Assembly: GCA_025980765.1 (NCBI GenBank) | Contig: JAICXB010000011.1 | Span: forward strand, 1 to 64,000 | DNA: 64,000 nt | Source of the DNA: Terriglobales bacterium | Lineage (GTDB): Bacteria > Acidobacteriota > Terriglobia > Terriglobales > Acidobacteriaceae | Reading direction: 5' to 3' | Shown here: positions 1 to 9,737 of the stretch, piece after piece | Numbering within the stretch: position 1 is the first letter of the stretch | How the letters are laid out: each line of letters opens with the position of its first letter | Notes under the pieces: model-generated | Database searches by the model: none | What the model saw: the letters and a program-made list of their open reading frames with translations, nothing else | What the model was told of the DNA's origin: nothing | Made by a program: the position numbers and the translations under genes

Positions 1-65
1 AAACTTTAGAAGCGACTTTGGACACGCTGAAGCAGAGTGCAGCAATCGTGCAGCAGATGAATTAA
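1..65 (+). CDS. 3' end of an unidentified gene (partial)
   Basis: Reading from base 3 gives 20 open codons and a TAA stop at 63-65. The tail is rich in Leu, Ala and Gln and ends IVQQMN, which would form an amphipathic helix. The rest lies before the window, so the family cannot be named. It ends 56 bases before the tRNA gene. So short an open frame could be chance, although its composition looks protein-like. Confidence 0.4.
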   Translation, partial: TLEATLDTLKQSAAIVQQMN

Positions 66-121
66 CTGCAAAACAGAGCAGCCGTAGTAAAATGTTGAAA
101 GCCCGCCAGTTATACCTCAAC

Positions 122-214
122 GGAGAGGTGGCCGAGTGGCTGAAGGCGGCGGTTTGCTAAACCGTTATAGGGTCAAAAGCTCTATCGGGGGTTCGAATCC
201 CCCCCTCTCCGCCA
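122..214 (+). tRNA. tRNA-Ser (anticodon GCT)
   Basis: This is a 93-base class II tRNA. The acceptor strand GGAGAGG (122-128) pairs with CCTCTCC (204-210), followed by discriminator G211 and an encoded CCA at 212-214. The anticodon loop TTGCTAA carries GCT at 156-158, which reads AGC and AGU serine codons. A long variable arm, typical of serine tRNAs, lies between the anticodon arm and the T arm, which has the GTTCGAATCC core. It stands alone, with no neighbouring tRNA. Confidence 0.96.
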
Positions 215-546
215 GAGTTCCGATTCCAATCCCATCCCCGCTGCCTCCGCGTACTTGAGTCGCGAATGCCTGGGGAAATCCGGGCGAGCTGTTCCGTGAT
301 TTCAGAATCCACGCGAGTTCTATGCAAACTTTTGCGATTTTGTTGCGCCTTATTTCGTGCTATCGAATTAGCGCGGAATGTGATTGACAGCGGACTCCAA
401 GCTGCAGAGAATTCTATGACTCTGCTTTTCTTCATTCCTTTCTGCGCACGGCATACCGCCGGGAGCAGATCTCTCCCCAAGCAGGGCTGAGAACAAAATC
501 AATCCTGTACCGATTTACCTGGCAGTGCCTTTTCCGGAGGGTGCAC
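215..546. other. gene-free stretch
   Basis: There are 332 bases between the tRNA and the large secreted protein. Short open frames exist on both strands but lack ribosome-binding sites or protein-like composition. No terminator, tRNA or repeat was recognised. The only clear signal is CGGAGG at 535-540, the ribosome-binding site of the next gene. Confidence 0.5.
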
Positions 547-3500
547 GTGAAAAGTTTTTTCCGCGTCGGATTTTTGTCGGCGATGTTATTGCTGACGTTG
601 CAAGCGTTCTCGCAAGTGCCGGGAACCAATATCAATATGGTTTCGGGCACGCAGTTTCCTGCGGGAGACCCCTACCTGCAGCGGCAGAATGAGCCGTCGA
701 TTGCTGTCTCCAGCCGAAATTCTCAGCACTTGCTGGCGGGAGCCAATGACTACCGCAGCGTCGATATTCCATTCCCTCCCGATTCGGGAAAGGAGACCGG
801 AGACGCATGGTTGGGCGTCTTCACTTCGCTCGACGGCGGCCAGACCTGGAGCAGCACTCTGCTGCCGGGTTTTCCCCAGGACCAATCGTCGGTGGGGACG
901 AGCTCAGTGCTGCACGGATTCGCGGCGGCCACCGATCCCACGGTGCGCGCCGGAACTCACGGCCTCTTCTATTTCAGCGGCCTGGTATTCGACCGCGGCA
1001 ACAACGCCCCTAGCGGCGTATTCGTTGCAACGCTGCAGGACCAGAACAACAAGGGAAATGGCGCCGGAGCCATCGAGCAGAAGAGCAATGGACAGGGCAG
1101 CCCTTTCCTGTATCTCGGGGCCACGCTGGTCGATACCGGCACCAGCGGACAATTCAATGACAAGCCATGGATCGCAGTGGATGTGCCGCGTCCTGGACGA
1201 ACCGCGACCTGCAAGCTGAACGGCCAAACGATCAAGAGCGGCTACGTCTATGTCTTTTACACGGTTTTCCTGGGCAGCCAAAGCAATCCGCATTCGCAAA
1301 TCCGCGTCGTGACTTCGACAGATTGCGGTGTCACATGGAGCCATCCGCAGAAGATCAGCGAGAGCGTCCACCTGAACCAGGGCACCTTCGCCACCATCGA
1401 TCCTACCAACGGGACGGTGTACGTCTTCTGGCGGCAGCTTGCCAGTAACAATCAGGGCGATGCCATCATGGCGGCGTTCTCGGCGGATGGCGGTTCTACG
1501 TTCAACTCAGGCACCGTGTATAACTTTCCCCCCGGGCAAAACTTCGATGAGAACGTGGACGGGGCGACCTTCCGCGAAGAAGATCTGCCCACCGCGGCAG
1601 TGGACGGAAGCGGGCGCGTGTGGCTGGCGTTCTCCCAACGAGGATTGGGGCTGCTGGGCACGTCGCGCATCGTGATGATGTCCTCGGCAGGCCCTGGAAA
1701 AACGTGGACCGGCCCGTGGGTTGCCGATCCCACTGCAACCGGTGTTCCCGGACACCAACTCATGCCCTCGCTGGCGTTTGCCTATGGCAAGCTGGCGCTG
1801 ATCTTCCTGGATACTCGTGACGACAACACCAAAGGCATTCTGCAGTGCTCGCAGGGCTCTCCCTGCAGTGCCGACAAGCTGGTGGAATCGCGAGTTCCCA
1901 TTCCGGGAAGCGATCTCGCTGATGGAAACCTCACAAAGGTCTTCAGTCCGACGATCAGCGATGCCGGCCTGAAAATCCGGCACACCATTGACGTGCGCGG
2001 CACTATGGTGGATCCCTCGCAATTCAATGCGGCTCTGACGACGCCGCTGGCTTTTCCTACGGTGCGCATTTCTCAGTACAAGTACGGCAGCCGTCCGGGA
2101 TCGAAGGTGATTGAGCAGATGCAGTTCAATCCGCCAAATTTCCCCATGTTCTCGCAGGGGACCAAACCGTTTATCGGCGATTACATCGATCTCACCGGTC
2201 TGACCATGCTGCCCGGGCCGAACAATACCTGGGTTTTCAACACTCAGCCCTCAAATGCGGCAGTGTTCCACGCCACCTGGACCGACAATCGCGATGTGCG
2301 CCCTCCGCCGGTAGTCTCCATCAACGGCGTACCCACGCAGGATTGGACGCAATACACGCCCGTTGCTTCCACTGGCGGAACCAGCATCTATGACCCGACG
2401 CAGAGCAAGCCGGTATGCGCGGTCGGGGAAACCGGTTCACGCAACCAGAACGTGTACACGTCGCGGATCACGCAGGGGCTGCTGGCGGCCTTTAAGGAAA
2501 ATTCCAAACAGTTGGTAGATGGCTCGGGAGCGCCGCTGCAGCGCGTGTTCTCCGTGTTCGCGCGCAACACCACCAACCAGACTGCCTTTTACCGCATGAC
2601 CATCAATACCCCGTTACCGGCGGGCACTCTGGCTTCATTCTCGCAGACGCTTTCATTGCTGACTCTGGATTTGACGATTCCGCCGCGCACAACCGCCTCA
2701 CGCAGCGTGTTTATCAACTCATCGGCGCGTAATCCTAATGTCACGGTCACGGTTGCGCAGATCACAGGAGTGGGTGGCGGAGTTGTAAACGGAGGCCTGC
2801 AGAGCACCGTCGCAACCAATCCTGACATCACCAATCCCGATATTACCAATCCGGACATTACTAATCCCGACATCACCAATCCGGACATCACTAATCCTTA
2901 CAGCACGAACCCGGACATCACGAACGCTGAAGTTTACGACCCGACAGTCACAAATCCGGACATTACCAACCCGGACATCACGAATCCGGACATTACGAAT
3001 CCCGATATAACGAATCCTGACATCACCAATCCCGACATTACGAATCCCGATATCACTAACGTCGCATCGACGAATCCGGACATCACGAATCCGGACATTA
3101 CGAATCCCGATATCACGAATCCCGATATCACCAATCCGGACATCACCAACCCCGACATCACCAACCTCTCTGACGGAGCCACCGACTTCACCTATAAAGT
3201 GGCGAATCGCGGAAACACCAGTTCGTCGTACAACGCCAAGGAATTTGCCAAGCAGGTCGGAGTAATGTGCTGTCCGGCAGGATGCACGGCGGGCGGAGGC
3301 GGCACCGACGCGAACGGAAACGCATGTCCGGCGCAATGCAACAAGTGCCAGCTGATCGCGCGCAAGACCTACGGCTCACCGGTGGCGATTCCGAACTCCT
3401 GCCAACTGGGCGTGCAGTTGCAGAACATTCCCATTTCCAGCATTCCCAATCCGGCATTCACCGACGCTGGAACTGTAGGAAGTCCTGATAACAGCAGCGA

Positions 3501-6342
3501 TCCCAGCAATTCAACGCTGTCCCTCGGTCCAGGAGAAGGCGCGCGCTTCACCCTGCGCGTCTTCGGCATGACCACTACGCAGTTGCCCAGCAACAGCATC
3601 AAGACTGTTGCTGTAGCCGGCGGCGCAGATACCGGCCAGAACACGCCGGCAGCTTCCCTCACCATCATCACAACCGAACTGCCGGTCGCGGTTGTGGGCA
3701 CGAACTACAACACCACGCTGATGTCGGTCGGCGGCATTGGCGCTACCAGTTGGTTCAGCACCGCAGGAGTCTTCCCGCAGCAGCTCATGTTGACTTCAGC
3801 TACGGGAAATATCACAGGACTGGTCACCGACACGCCATCGGCATATCCGCTCACATTCAAGGTGCAGGACTCGGCGACTTCGCTGGTGAATAACGTGGTC
3901 ACGCCCGCTCCCAATGCCGATTTCCAGAACCTCACCATTGACGTTAACAAGTTCAGCATCAGCAGCGTGGGCGTAGCCAACAGCAATGGATCGCTGTTCC
4001 TGAAGGCTGGCGATGTGGCCACGGTGCGCGCGACAGTCTCCAATGAAGGACCAGCTACCGCAACCAACGTGAAGGCAGCGGCGCTGGTGGTGAATGCCAG
4101 CGCGGCGGGCACGCCGTCCGGACCAACTCCAGTGGTGAACTGCCAGCCGGCGCAGCCTGCAATTGCAACCCTCATTGGCAACTCCACTCAGGAGTTTGAC
4201 TACACCTGCACGGCAATCAGCGGGAATGGTTTTGTCACATTCAGTGCCGGAGCGACGGCGGACTATGCCAATACTGCCGCCATCGTGCACGCAAACGCAG
4301 CCGCAGTGACCTCGAACCAGATCACGGTGGACACCGCGCCTCCAGCGCTGGTGGTCACGTCTGTGACTGTTCCCGGAGCGCAGCCGAATACTGTGCAAAC
4401 CTACACACCGGGAAGCTGGACCAACCAGCCAGTCACGGTGACGTATAGCTGCGTGGACAATCTCTCCGGAGTTGCAGCGGGCACGCCACTCATCACAGTG
4501 CTCAATCCCGCCGGTCCGATGGGAACCATCGTTGTCACTGATCCGCTGAATGCAACCGCGAGTGTCACGTTGACGGCAGAAAGTTCCAACAGCAGCGTCT
4601 CAGCTACTTGTGCCGATGTTGCCGGAAACCCTGCGGCGCCTCCGCCGGCCGTGGCTCCTATCATGATCGACAAGACCGCGCCGCAGATCTCAGTCGCCGC
4701 AACCACTCCAAATGGCGCTTATCTGCCGAATACGTGGACGAACCAGTCTGTCACCGTGGTGTACACCTGCAACGACACGTTCTCGCCGGTGAATGCCAAC
4801 TCGGGCGCGGTGTCGCCGGCGTTTCCTCTAGTCGCTAACGTTCCGGATGGAGCACAGGTCACCCACACCCAGGTGAGTCCGAACTCGGCGACGACAACCG
4901 TGCTGTTGGGTGCCGAAACTGCGGGCACAACACTGAGCGCGAGTTGCTCGGATGTGGCCGCCAATCCCGCCACAGCGCTGCCATTCGGCCCTATCATGAT
5001 TGACAAGACGCCGCCCACAGTCGTCGGCTCGGCGACCACGCCGAACGGGCCGTACACGCCGGGTGTGTTTACCAATCAGCCGGTAACGGTGACGTTCGCT
5101 TGTCAGGACGCGCTCTCCGGCCCGGTTCCCACTTCCATTATGGGAAATGCGGTCATCTCCGGTGAGACCAACACCAACGTGCAGGGCAGTTGCCAGGACG
5201 TCGCTGGAAATACCGGCACAACTTCATTCGGTCCAGTGGAAGTGGACATGATTGGGCCGGCGATCTCCATCAGCTCTCCCGGACCGAATCAGGTATTTCT
5301 TCTGAACCAGCCGATCACACCGAATGTCTCCTGCACGGAAGGCGCAGGTGGAATCGACCAGATCACGAGTTGCATTTCGAATCCGCCGGGTGCATTCGTC
5401 GCCTCATCTGTTGGCCCGGCAACATTCACCGTGAACTCGGCCGATCAAGCCGGCAACACCGCGCAACAGAGCACGAATTATCTGGTCACCTACAATTTCC
5501 TCGGCTTCCAGTCGCCGCTGCAGCTTGCAGGAACGGCTGCGCAACCGAGCAACTCCGGAGCCTTCGTGCAGGGAACAGCAATTCCCGTGCAGTGGCAATT
5601 GCAGGACTTCAATCAGGCGCCGATCATCGATCCCGCTGCGTTGGTCAGCGTGCAGGCATTCCCAAATCCGGCCTGCAGCGGGTCAGCACCGGGTAACGCG
5701 GTCGCTCTCACGTTGTTCAGCAATGGCTTGCCGACGGGAACGAACACCTTCCAGGTGAACAATACCGGTCAGTTCGTCTTCACTTGGGACACAACCAATG
5801 TCGCCTTCGGCTGCTACAACCTGGCGGTCACGCTGAATGACACAGTATCGTATGTGACGATCGTGGACATCACCTCGGTGCTGGTGAACATCGCGCCAGT
5901 GCCGGGAGGCGACGACATCTTCCGCGGATTCTATTTACCGAGCTATCCCGGAAGCAGTCTGAGCCAGGCTATTCTCTCCTTCTCGTCGGGAACGGCGGGC
6001 ACATACACGTTCTCATTGACGGCCCATGCTGGAACCTACGACGGCCCGGTGATTGGCAGCAGCCAGGCCACGGCCGCGCTGGACGGCGTGCAAAATGACG
6101 ACGTCGCTACAAGCTTTAACTTCCCTGAACTGCCAATCGCTCCAGGTAGCACTGTGGCGTTTGTGATTCAGCAGGTGAGCGGGCCCAGCATTGGCGATGT
6201 CTTCTACAGCGTGAGCAGCTGCGATTTCACAACGTCGTGCGCGATTCCTGGCCCGCAGGTGATCGAGACCAACGGCACGACTCCGCCGCTGGATACGTTC
6301 CGCAGAAATGGAGTGGGATTGAAATTGCTCGGAGCGCAGTAG
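547..6342 (+). CDS. giant secreted BNR/sialidase-like protein with NPDIT repeats and Ig-like domains
   Basis: An exported protein of 1,931 residues and unknown substrate. GTG 547 is preferred over GTG 541 because CGGAGG (535-540) is then 6 bases away. Residues 1-22 form a signal peptide. Residues about 40-600 carry Asp-box/BNR-like motifs (SLDGGQTWSS, STDCGVTWSH, SADGGSTF), as in sialidase-fold beta propellers. Residues 758-872 are a 23-unit pentapeptide tract dominated by NPDIT. A Cys-rich segment follows (about 907-945), then a putative-Ig (He_PIG-like) domain near 1040-1110. Three related Ig-like modules with the core TNQPVTVTY lie at about 1266-1600. No LPXTG or membrane anchor is visible at the C terminus. 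It converges on the kinase gene 47 bases downstream. Exported status is well supported; the function is unknown. Confidence 0.85.
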   Translation: MKSFFRVGFLSAMLLLTLQAFSQVPGTNINMVSGTQFPAGDPYLQRQNEPSIAVSSRNSQHLLAGANDYRSVDIPFPPDSGKETGDAWLGVFTSLDGGQTWSSTLLPGFPQDQSSVGTSSVLHGFAAATDPTVRAGTHGLFYFSGLVFDRGNNAPSGVFVATLQDQNNKGNGAGAIEQKSNGQGSPFLYLGATLVDTGTSGQFNDKPWIAVDVPRPGRTATCKLNGQTIKSGYVYVFYTVFLGSQSNPHSQIRVVTSTDCGVTWSHPQKISESVHLNQGTFATIDPTNGTVYVFWRQLASNNQGDAIMAAFSADGGSTFNSGTVYNFPPGQNFDENVDGATFREEDLPTAAVDGSGRVWLAFSQRGLGLLGTSRIVMMSSAGPGKTWTGPWVADPTATGVPGHQLMPSLAFAYGKLALIFLDTRDDNTKGILQCSQGSPCSADKLVESRVPIPGSDLADGNLTKVFSPTISDAGLKIRHTIDVRGTMVDPSQFNAALTTPLAFPTVRISQYKYGSRPGSKVIEQMQFNPPNFPMFSQGTKPFIGDYIDLTGLTMLPGPNNTWVFNTQPSNAAVFHATWTDNRDVRPPPVVSINGVPTQDWTQYTPVASTGGTSIYDPTQSKPVCAVGETGSRNQNVYTSRITQGLLAAFKENSKQLVDGSGAPLQRVFSVFARNTTNQTAFYRMTINTPLPAGTLASFSQTLSLLTLDLTIPPRTTASRSVFINSSARNPNVTVTVAQITGVGGGVVNGGLQSTVATNPDITNPDITNPDITNPDITNPDITNPYSTNPDITNAEVYDPTVTNPDITNPDITNPDITNPDITNPDITNPDITNPDITNVASTNPDITNPDITNPDITNPDITNPDITNPDITNLSDGATDFTYKVANRGNTSSSYNAKEFAKQVGVMCCPAGCTAGGGGTDANGNACPAQCNKCQLIARKTYGSPVAIPNSCQLGVQLQNIPISSIPNPAFTDAGTVGSPDNSSDPSNSTLSLGPGEGARFTLRVFGMTTTQLPSNSIKTVAVAGGADTGQNTPAASLTIITTELPVAVVGTNYNTTLMSVGGIGATSWFSTAGVFPQQLMLTSATGNITGLVTDTPSAYPLTFKVQDSATSLVNNVVTPAPNADFQNLTIDVNKFSISSVGVANSNGSLFLKAGDVATVRATVSNEGPATATNVKAAALVVNASAAGTPSGPTPVVNCQPAQPAIATLIGNSTQEFDYTCTAISGNGFVTFSAGATADYANTAAIVHANAAAVTSNQITVDTAPPALVVTSVTVPGAQPNTVQTYTPGSWTNQPVTVTYSCVDNLSGVAAGTPLITVLNPAGPMGTIVVTDPLNATASVTLTAESSNSSVSATCADVAGNPAAPPPAVAPIMIDKTAPQISVAATTPNGAYLPNTWTNQSVTVVYTCNDTFSPVNANSGAVSPAFPLVANVPDGAQVTHTQVSPNSATTTVLLGAETAGTTLSASCSDVAANPATALPFGPIMIDKTPPTVVGSATTPNGPYTPGVFTNQPVTVTFACQDALSGPVPTSIMGNAVISGETNTNVQGSCQDVAGNTGTTSFGPVEVDMIGPAISISSPGPNQVFLLNQPITPNVSCTEGAGGIDQITSCISNPPGAFVASSVGPATFTVNSADQAGNTAQQSTNYLVTYNFLGFQSPLQLAGTAAQPSNSGAFVQGTAIPVQWQLQDFNQAPIIDPAALVSVQAFPNPACSGSAPGNAVALTLFSNGLPTGTNTFQVNNTGQFVFTWDTTNVAFGCYNLAVTLNDTVSYVTIVDITSVLVNIAPVPGGDDIFRGFYLPSYPGSSLSQAILSFSSGTAGTYTFSLTAHAGTYDGPVIGSSQATAALDGVQNDDVATSFNFPELPIAPGSTVAFVIQQVSGPSIGDVFYSVSSCDFTTSCAIPGPQVIETNGTTPPLDTFRRNGVGLKLLGAQ
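2818..3162 (+). repeat. in-frame 15-bp tandem repeat encoding NPDIT
   Basis: There are twenty-three consecutive 15-base units. Nineteen encode NPDIT exactly and four are variants (NPYST, NAEVY, DPTVT, NVAST), which split the tract into blocks of 5, 1, 7 and 6 perfect units. Third codon positions vary freely (GAC/GAT, ATC/ATT/ATA, AAT/AAC, CCC/CCG/CCT), so the peptide is kept while the DNA drifts. It joins the propeller part to the Ig-like part of the protein. Confidence 0.97.
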
Positions 6343-6351
6343 GATTTTCCT

Positions 6352-6372
6352 GGATGCGGGGCGCCCGCATCC
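6352..6372. terminator. perfect hairpin between convergent genes
   Basis: The 9-base stem GGATGCGGG/CCCGCATCC has a 3-base loop and sits between two converging stop codons (6342 and 6389). There is no T tract on either side, so intrinsic termination is not proven. A similar sequence in half form (GTGCCCGTATCCACGC) recurs at about 26360-26375, so this may instead be a dispersed repeat. Confidence 0.45.
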
Positions 6373-6388
6373 ACGCAGCCAGATTAAA

Positions 6389-9319
6389 TCAATGCGCCCG
6401 TTGACGCGCCTCTTGAACCATCGGGTCCTGCGCGTCCGACGCTTTGAGCGAGAGGAAATTGCGATAAGCTTCGGTGGCGCCGCTGCTCTTCAGTCCTTCC
6501 AGATCTTTGCCCATGTAGTAATAGGTTGCGGGGAAGTAGTGGAAGGTCTGTACTTCGTCCCAGTAAACGTCAGTGGCTTCGCCACGGCGCTTGAGACAAT
6601 TCCCCAATTCGGTATCGGCATCGGTGAAGGCCCCGGCCGCAATGTAGGCGCGGGCCAAGTCGAAGCGTCCCAGCCACGTGTCGGAGATTTTTTCCGCCTG
6701 CTGAAAGTCGTCGATCGCTTCCTTGGCGTTTCCGTGGCGCAGCGCAATGTCTCCGCCAATGACCTTGGCGTAAGCCTGCGGTACCGGCTCAAGCTGCTTG
6801 CTCAGATCGTCGGCCATTGCAGCGGCCTTGCCGTCCTGCCCGGCGGCGACGTAGATACGCGCTGCAGAGAAAAGCACGTTGGTTTTGCTGAGCGCCACCG
6901 ATTTATCCAGTGAAGCGATGGCATCGGCGCTCTTGCCCGACATCAGCTCGGCTTCGGCGAGCATCGTGTACTTCTTCGCCGCAGCCGAAATGTTCTTCTG
7001 CGAAATGTCGTCGGCGATTCCTTTTTGCAGAATCGTTTCAGCTTCCGCAGGACGGCTCTGAAACAGCGCCAAATCTGCCAGTCCGTTCGCGGCGAATGAC
7101 GCACCCAGCGCATTGATGGTCGCGAGCTTCTGATACGTCTGCACCGCCTCTGCGGGCCGTCCTTGCGCGATCTGCGACAAGGCCACCGAGATGTATGCCT
7201 TGGCGTATGACGGGTTCAACTCCATCGCTGCCCGGCCTTCCTTCTCCGCAGTGGCGAAATCGCCGGCATAGCTGGCGTAGAGCGCGACGTTGTTGTGATA
7301 GGGCACGTTTTTGGGGTAGATCGCCAGCGCTTTGCGCGCTTCTTCCAGTGCCCGCGTAAGATCGTGCTGCAGATAATAGGCGTAGGCCAGCGAGCTGTGT
7401 CCCATAGTATCTGCCGGATACTGCTGCACCAGCGTGCTGAATTCCTCGACGGACTTTTGCGGATCCATGGTCGCCAGATAGTAGCCGCCACGCGTGCGGT
7501 ACTTCTCGCGGTCGGTCATGCGATCAACGTGCTCCATGCCGAGCTTGTAGTATTTGGTCGCTTCTTCACGATGACCTTGATTGGCGTACATCGCTGCCAA
7601 ACCCGCGTACGCGCTGCCAAAGTCGTTGTCGAACTGGATCGCCTTGAGAAATGCATCGATGGCGGCATCGCTCTTGCCTGCATAACGTAGATCCTGGGCG
7701 ACGCTGTATTCGTGCGCTGCTTCGAGAGAGCTGGAAGTAAAGGTCTCAGCCTGCGCCAGCTTCACCGAGGCGGGCGTCGTGTCTCCGAGCTTGTCGCGCA
7801 TCTTGCCCGCCAGGGTTCCAATGGCGTTGAGCACGCCGGCTTTGTTTGCCGATTCCACACTGCTGCTGCCAATCTCCTTGCCGGTGAGCGCATCGACGGC
7901 TTTGCAGGAGATGCGATAGCTGTCGCCCTCTTGAGCTACCGCGCCGCTGATCACCACGCTAATGCCTTCGCGCTGCGCCACTAATCGTGCGTTGGCTTCA
8001 TCGAGAGCTGTTGCTCCCGGCTTCACCTGGCCCACAATCTTGTGAGCCTGCGCGCGATTGTAGGCGTTGATGAATGGCGCGCCTTCAATCGCCAGACCAA
8101 AGCTGGATTCCAGCGTTCCATCGAACACCGGATCTGAGGTGGAGTTCGCAAAATCCGCAAGCAGGACAGTGACGGTTTTGTGTGCCGTCGGCGCTATTCG
8201 GCTGCGCAGCAGCCAGAAGCTGCCGACTGCAGATAATGCCAGGAGCGCGACAATGGCAACCGACATCCAGACGCGCTGCGAGATGCGCGAAGCCGCGACC
8301 GCCGGCTGAGCATACACCGATGGAGGACGCTTGCCTTGGACTTCGTCGAGCGCAGCAATCAGTTCGTCGATGCTCTGATAGCGATCGTTCGGGTTAGGCT
8401 CCAGACATTTCGCCACGACGGCGCTCAGGGAACGCGAGATCGAGCCGTCGACTTCAACCATCGGCGTCGCCCGTTCCTGGGTACGCTTGAGCAGGCTGGC
8501 GACCGCGCTCTCCGCCTGGTATGGAGTCTTGCCGGTCATCAACTCGTAGAGAATGAGCCCGACGGTAAACAGGTCAGAGCGGACGTCGAGCCTCTCCGCC
8601 TTCGCCTGCTCCGGCGACATGTACTCCATGGTGCCCAGCATGGCTCCGGTCCGGGTCATCCCGGGAGTGTCCATGGTGCGCGCCAGGCCAAAGTCCATGA
8701 CCACGACCCGGCCATTGGGGTCGCGCATGATGTTGCCGGGCTTCAGGTCGCGATGGATCACGCCTTCCGCGTGCGCCGCAGCCAGTCCGGCGCACACCTG
8801 CTGCATGATTTCCAGCGCTTCGCTCGCCGGCAGCTTTCCCCGTTCCTCGAGCAGGCTGCGCAGGTCGCGCCCCTCGATGTACTCCATGGTGATGAACTTG
8901 ATGCCGGCCGATTCGCGCACGTCGAAGATGCGAACCACGTTCTTGTGCGCGATTTGCCGCGCCAGCAGCAGTTCCTGCTTGAAGCGCTGCAGCAGCTCAG
9001 GGTTCGCTGCCAAATCGGGACGAATGACTTTTAATGCAATCAGGCGTTCAATGTCGCGGTCGTGAGCTTTGTACACCGCGCCCATGCCGCCGATACCCAG
9101 GATTTCGAGAATTTCGTAGCGGCCCCCGAGCAGAGTTCCAATTTCAAGAATGGCTTGGGAATTGAGCGCAGCGCGCGCGGCGGTTGCTCTGCCGCCACCG
9201 CTGATTCCCGAACCGGCTGCAAAAGGACTGGGTATGCCCGAGCCTGAGGATGAGTCTTTAATGGCCGAGCTGCCGCCGGCAAGAGTTTGATCGTCGAAAT
9301 GCCGCTCGGGTGAGTCCAT
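6389..9319 (-). CDS. Ser/Thr protein kinase with TolB-like and TPR domains
   Basis: A 976-residue PknB-type (Hanks) kinase. It has a low-complexity Gly/Ser leader (1-60) and a kinase domain of about 67-330. The kinase domain shows the glycine loop GIGGMGAVY, the ATP-binding lysine K97, the catalytic loop HRDLKPGN (189-196), DFG (209-211) and MSPEQ in the activation segment. One membrane helix lies at about 350-371, so the kinase faces the cytoplasm. The exported half begins with a TolB N-terminal-like segment (VTVLLADFANSTSDP) and continues with many TPR-like helix pairs to the end. All catalytic residues are present, so it should be active. It probably senses or assembles something in the periplasm; targets are unknown. 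ATG start; no strong ribosome-binding site. Confidence 0.93.
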   Translation of the reverse strand: MDSPERHFDDQTLAGGSSAIKDSSSGSGIPSPFAAGSGISGGGRATAARAALNSQAILEIGTLLGGRYEILEILGIGGMGAVYKAHDRDIERLIALKVIRPDLAANPELLQRFKQELLLARQIAHKNVVRIFDVRESAGIKFITMEYIEGRDLRSLLEERGKLPASEALEIMQQVCAGLAAAHAEGVIHRDLKPGNIMRDPNGRVVVMDFGLARTMDTPGMTRTGAMLGTMEYMSPEQAKAERLDVRSDLFTVGLILYELMTGKTPYQAESAVASLLKRTQERATPMVEVDGSISRSLSAVVAKCLEPNPNDRYQSIDELIAALDEVQGKRPPSVYAQPAVAASRISQRVWMSVAIVALLALSAVGSFWLLRSRIAPTAHKTVTVLLADFANSTSDPVFDGTLESSFGLAIEGAPFINAYNRAQAHKIVGQVKPGATALDEANARLVAQREGISVVISGAVAQEGDSYRISCKAVDALTGKEIGSSSVESANKAGVLNAIGTLAGKMRDKLGDTTPASVKLAQAETFTSSSLEAAHEYSVAQDLRYAGKSDAAIDAFLKAIQFDNDFGSAYAGLAAMYANQGHREEATKYYKLGMEHVDRMTDREKYRTRGGYYLATMDPQKSVEEFSTLVQQYPADTMGHSSLAYAYYLQHDLTRALEEARKALAIYPKNVPYHNNVALYASYAGDFATAEKEGRAAMELNPSYAKAYISVALSQIAQGRPAEAVQTYQKLATINALGASFAANGLADLALFQSRPAEAETILQKGIADDISQKNISAAAKKYTMLAEAELMSGKSADAIASLDKSVALSKTNVLFSAARIYVAAGQDGKAAAMADDLSKQLEPVPQAYAKVIGGDIALRHGNAKEAIDDFQQAEKISDTWLGRFDLARAYIAAGAFTDADTELGNCLKRRGEATDVYWDEVQTFHYFPATYYYMGKDLEGLKSSGATEAYRNFLSLKASDAQDPMVQEARQRAH

Positions 9320-9737
9320 TTCGTGCCTTATAACAGGAGTACGTGCGCAGCTTGGGGAGCAGTGTTGTCAAAGTATACATCTCTTCCGGCAATGGGGACG
9401 TGGGAGAGCCGAGATTGATTCCGCCGGTCGCGGGTCCAGAGTACTGCTGCGCGAGGGATCGGCTTCAAGTAAGTCGCCCGCGCATGGAGCATCTTGGTTC
9501 ACCAAGGCGTGTCCGCTTTCGCGACAATGTTTGCGGGCTCAAACAATCCTCTTGACCGCCTGCTACATTCCCGCGCGTCGTGCCATGCGGCTGAATCCAA
9601 CGACCGCATTGCGATGTGAATAAGAAGCAAGGGAGCGCCGGGCGACCTCGCCGGGCCGCCCTTTGGTCTGCATGCCTAGTTTCCCAAATCAAAAAACGTC
9701 TTGCATTGATCCAGGTTAGCCGGACGAACGGGCGCGA
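9320..9737. other. gene-free stretch upstream of the kinase
   Basis: There are 418 bases between the start of the kinase and the stop of the VOC gene, both on the minus strand. Only short shadow-like frames occur. No terminator, repeat arm or RNA was recognised. The kinase promoter presumably lies here, but I could not pick a convincing -10/-35 pair. Confidence 0.4.

Noticed and set aside
2818-3162. CRISPR-like array
   Set aside because: The units are contiguous 15-mers without spacers and lie in frame within a long gene.
2719-3336. Antisense frame with regular R-I-R-D-V repeats opposite the NPDIT tract
   Set aside because: It is the mirror of a 15-base tandem repeat; it has no ribosome-binding site, and third-position variation fits the plus-strand frame.
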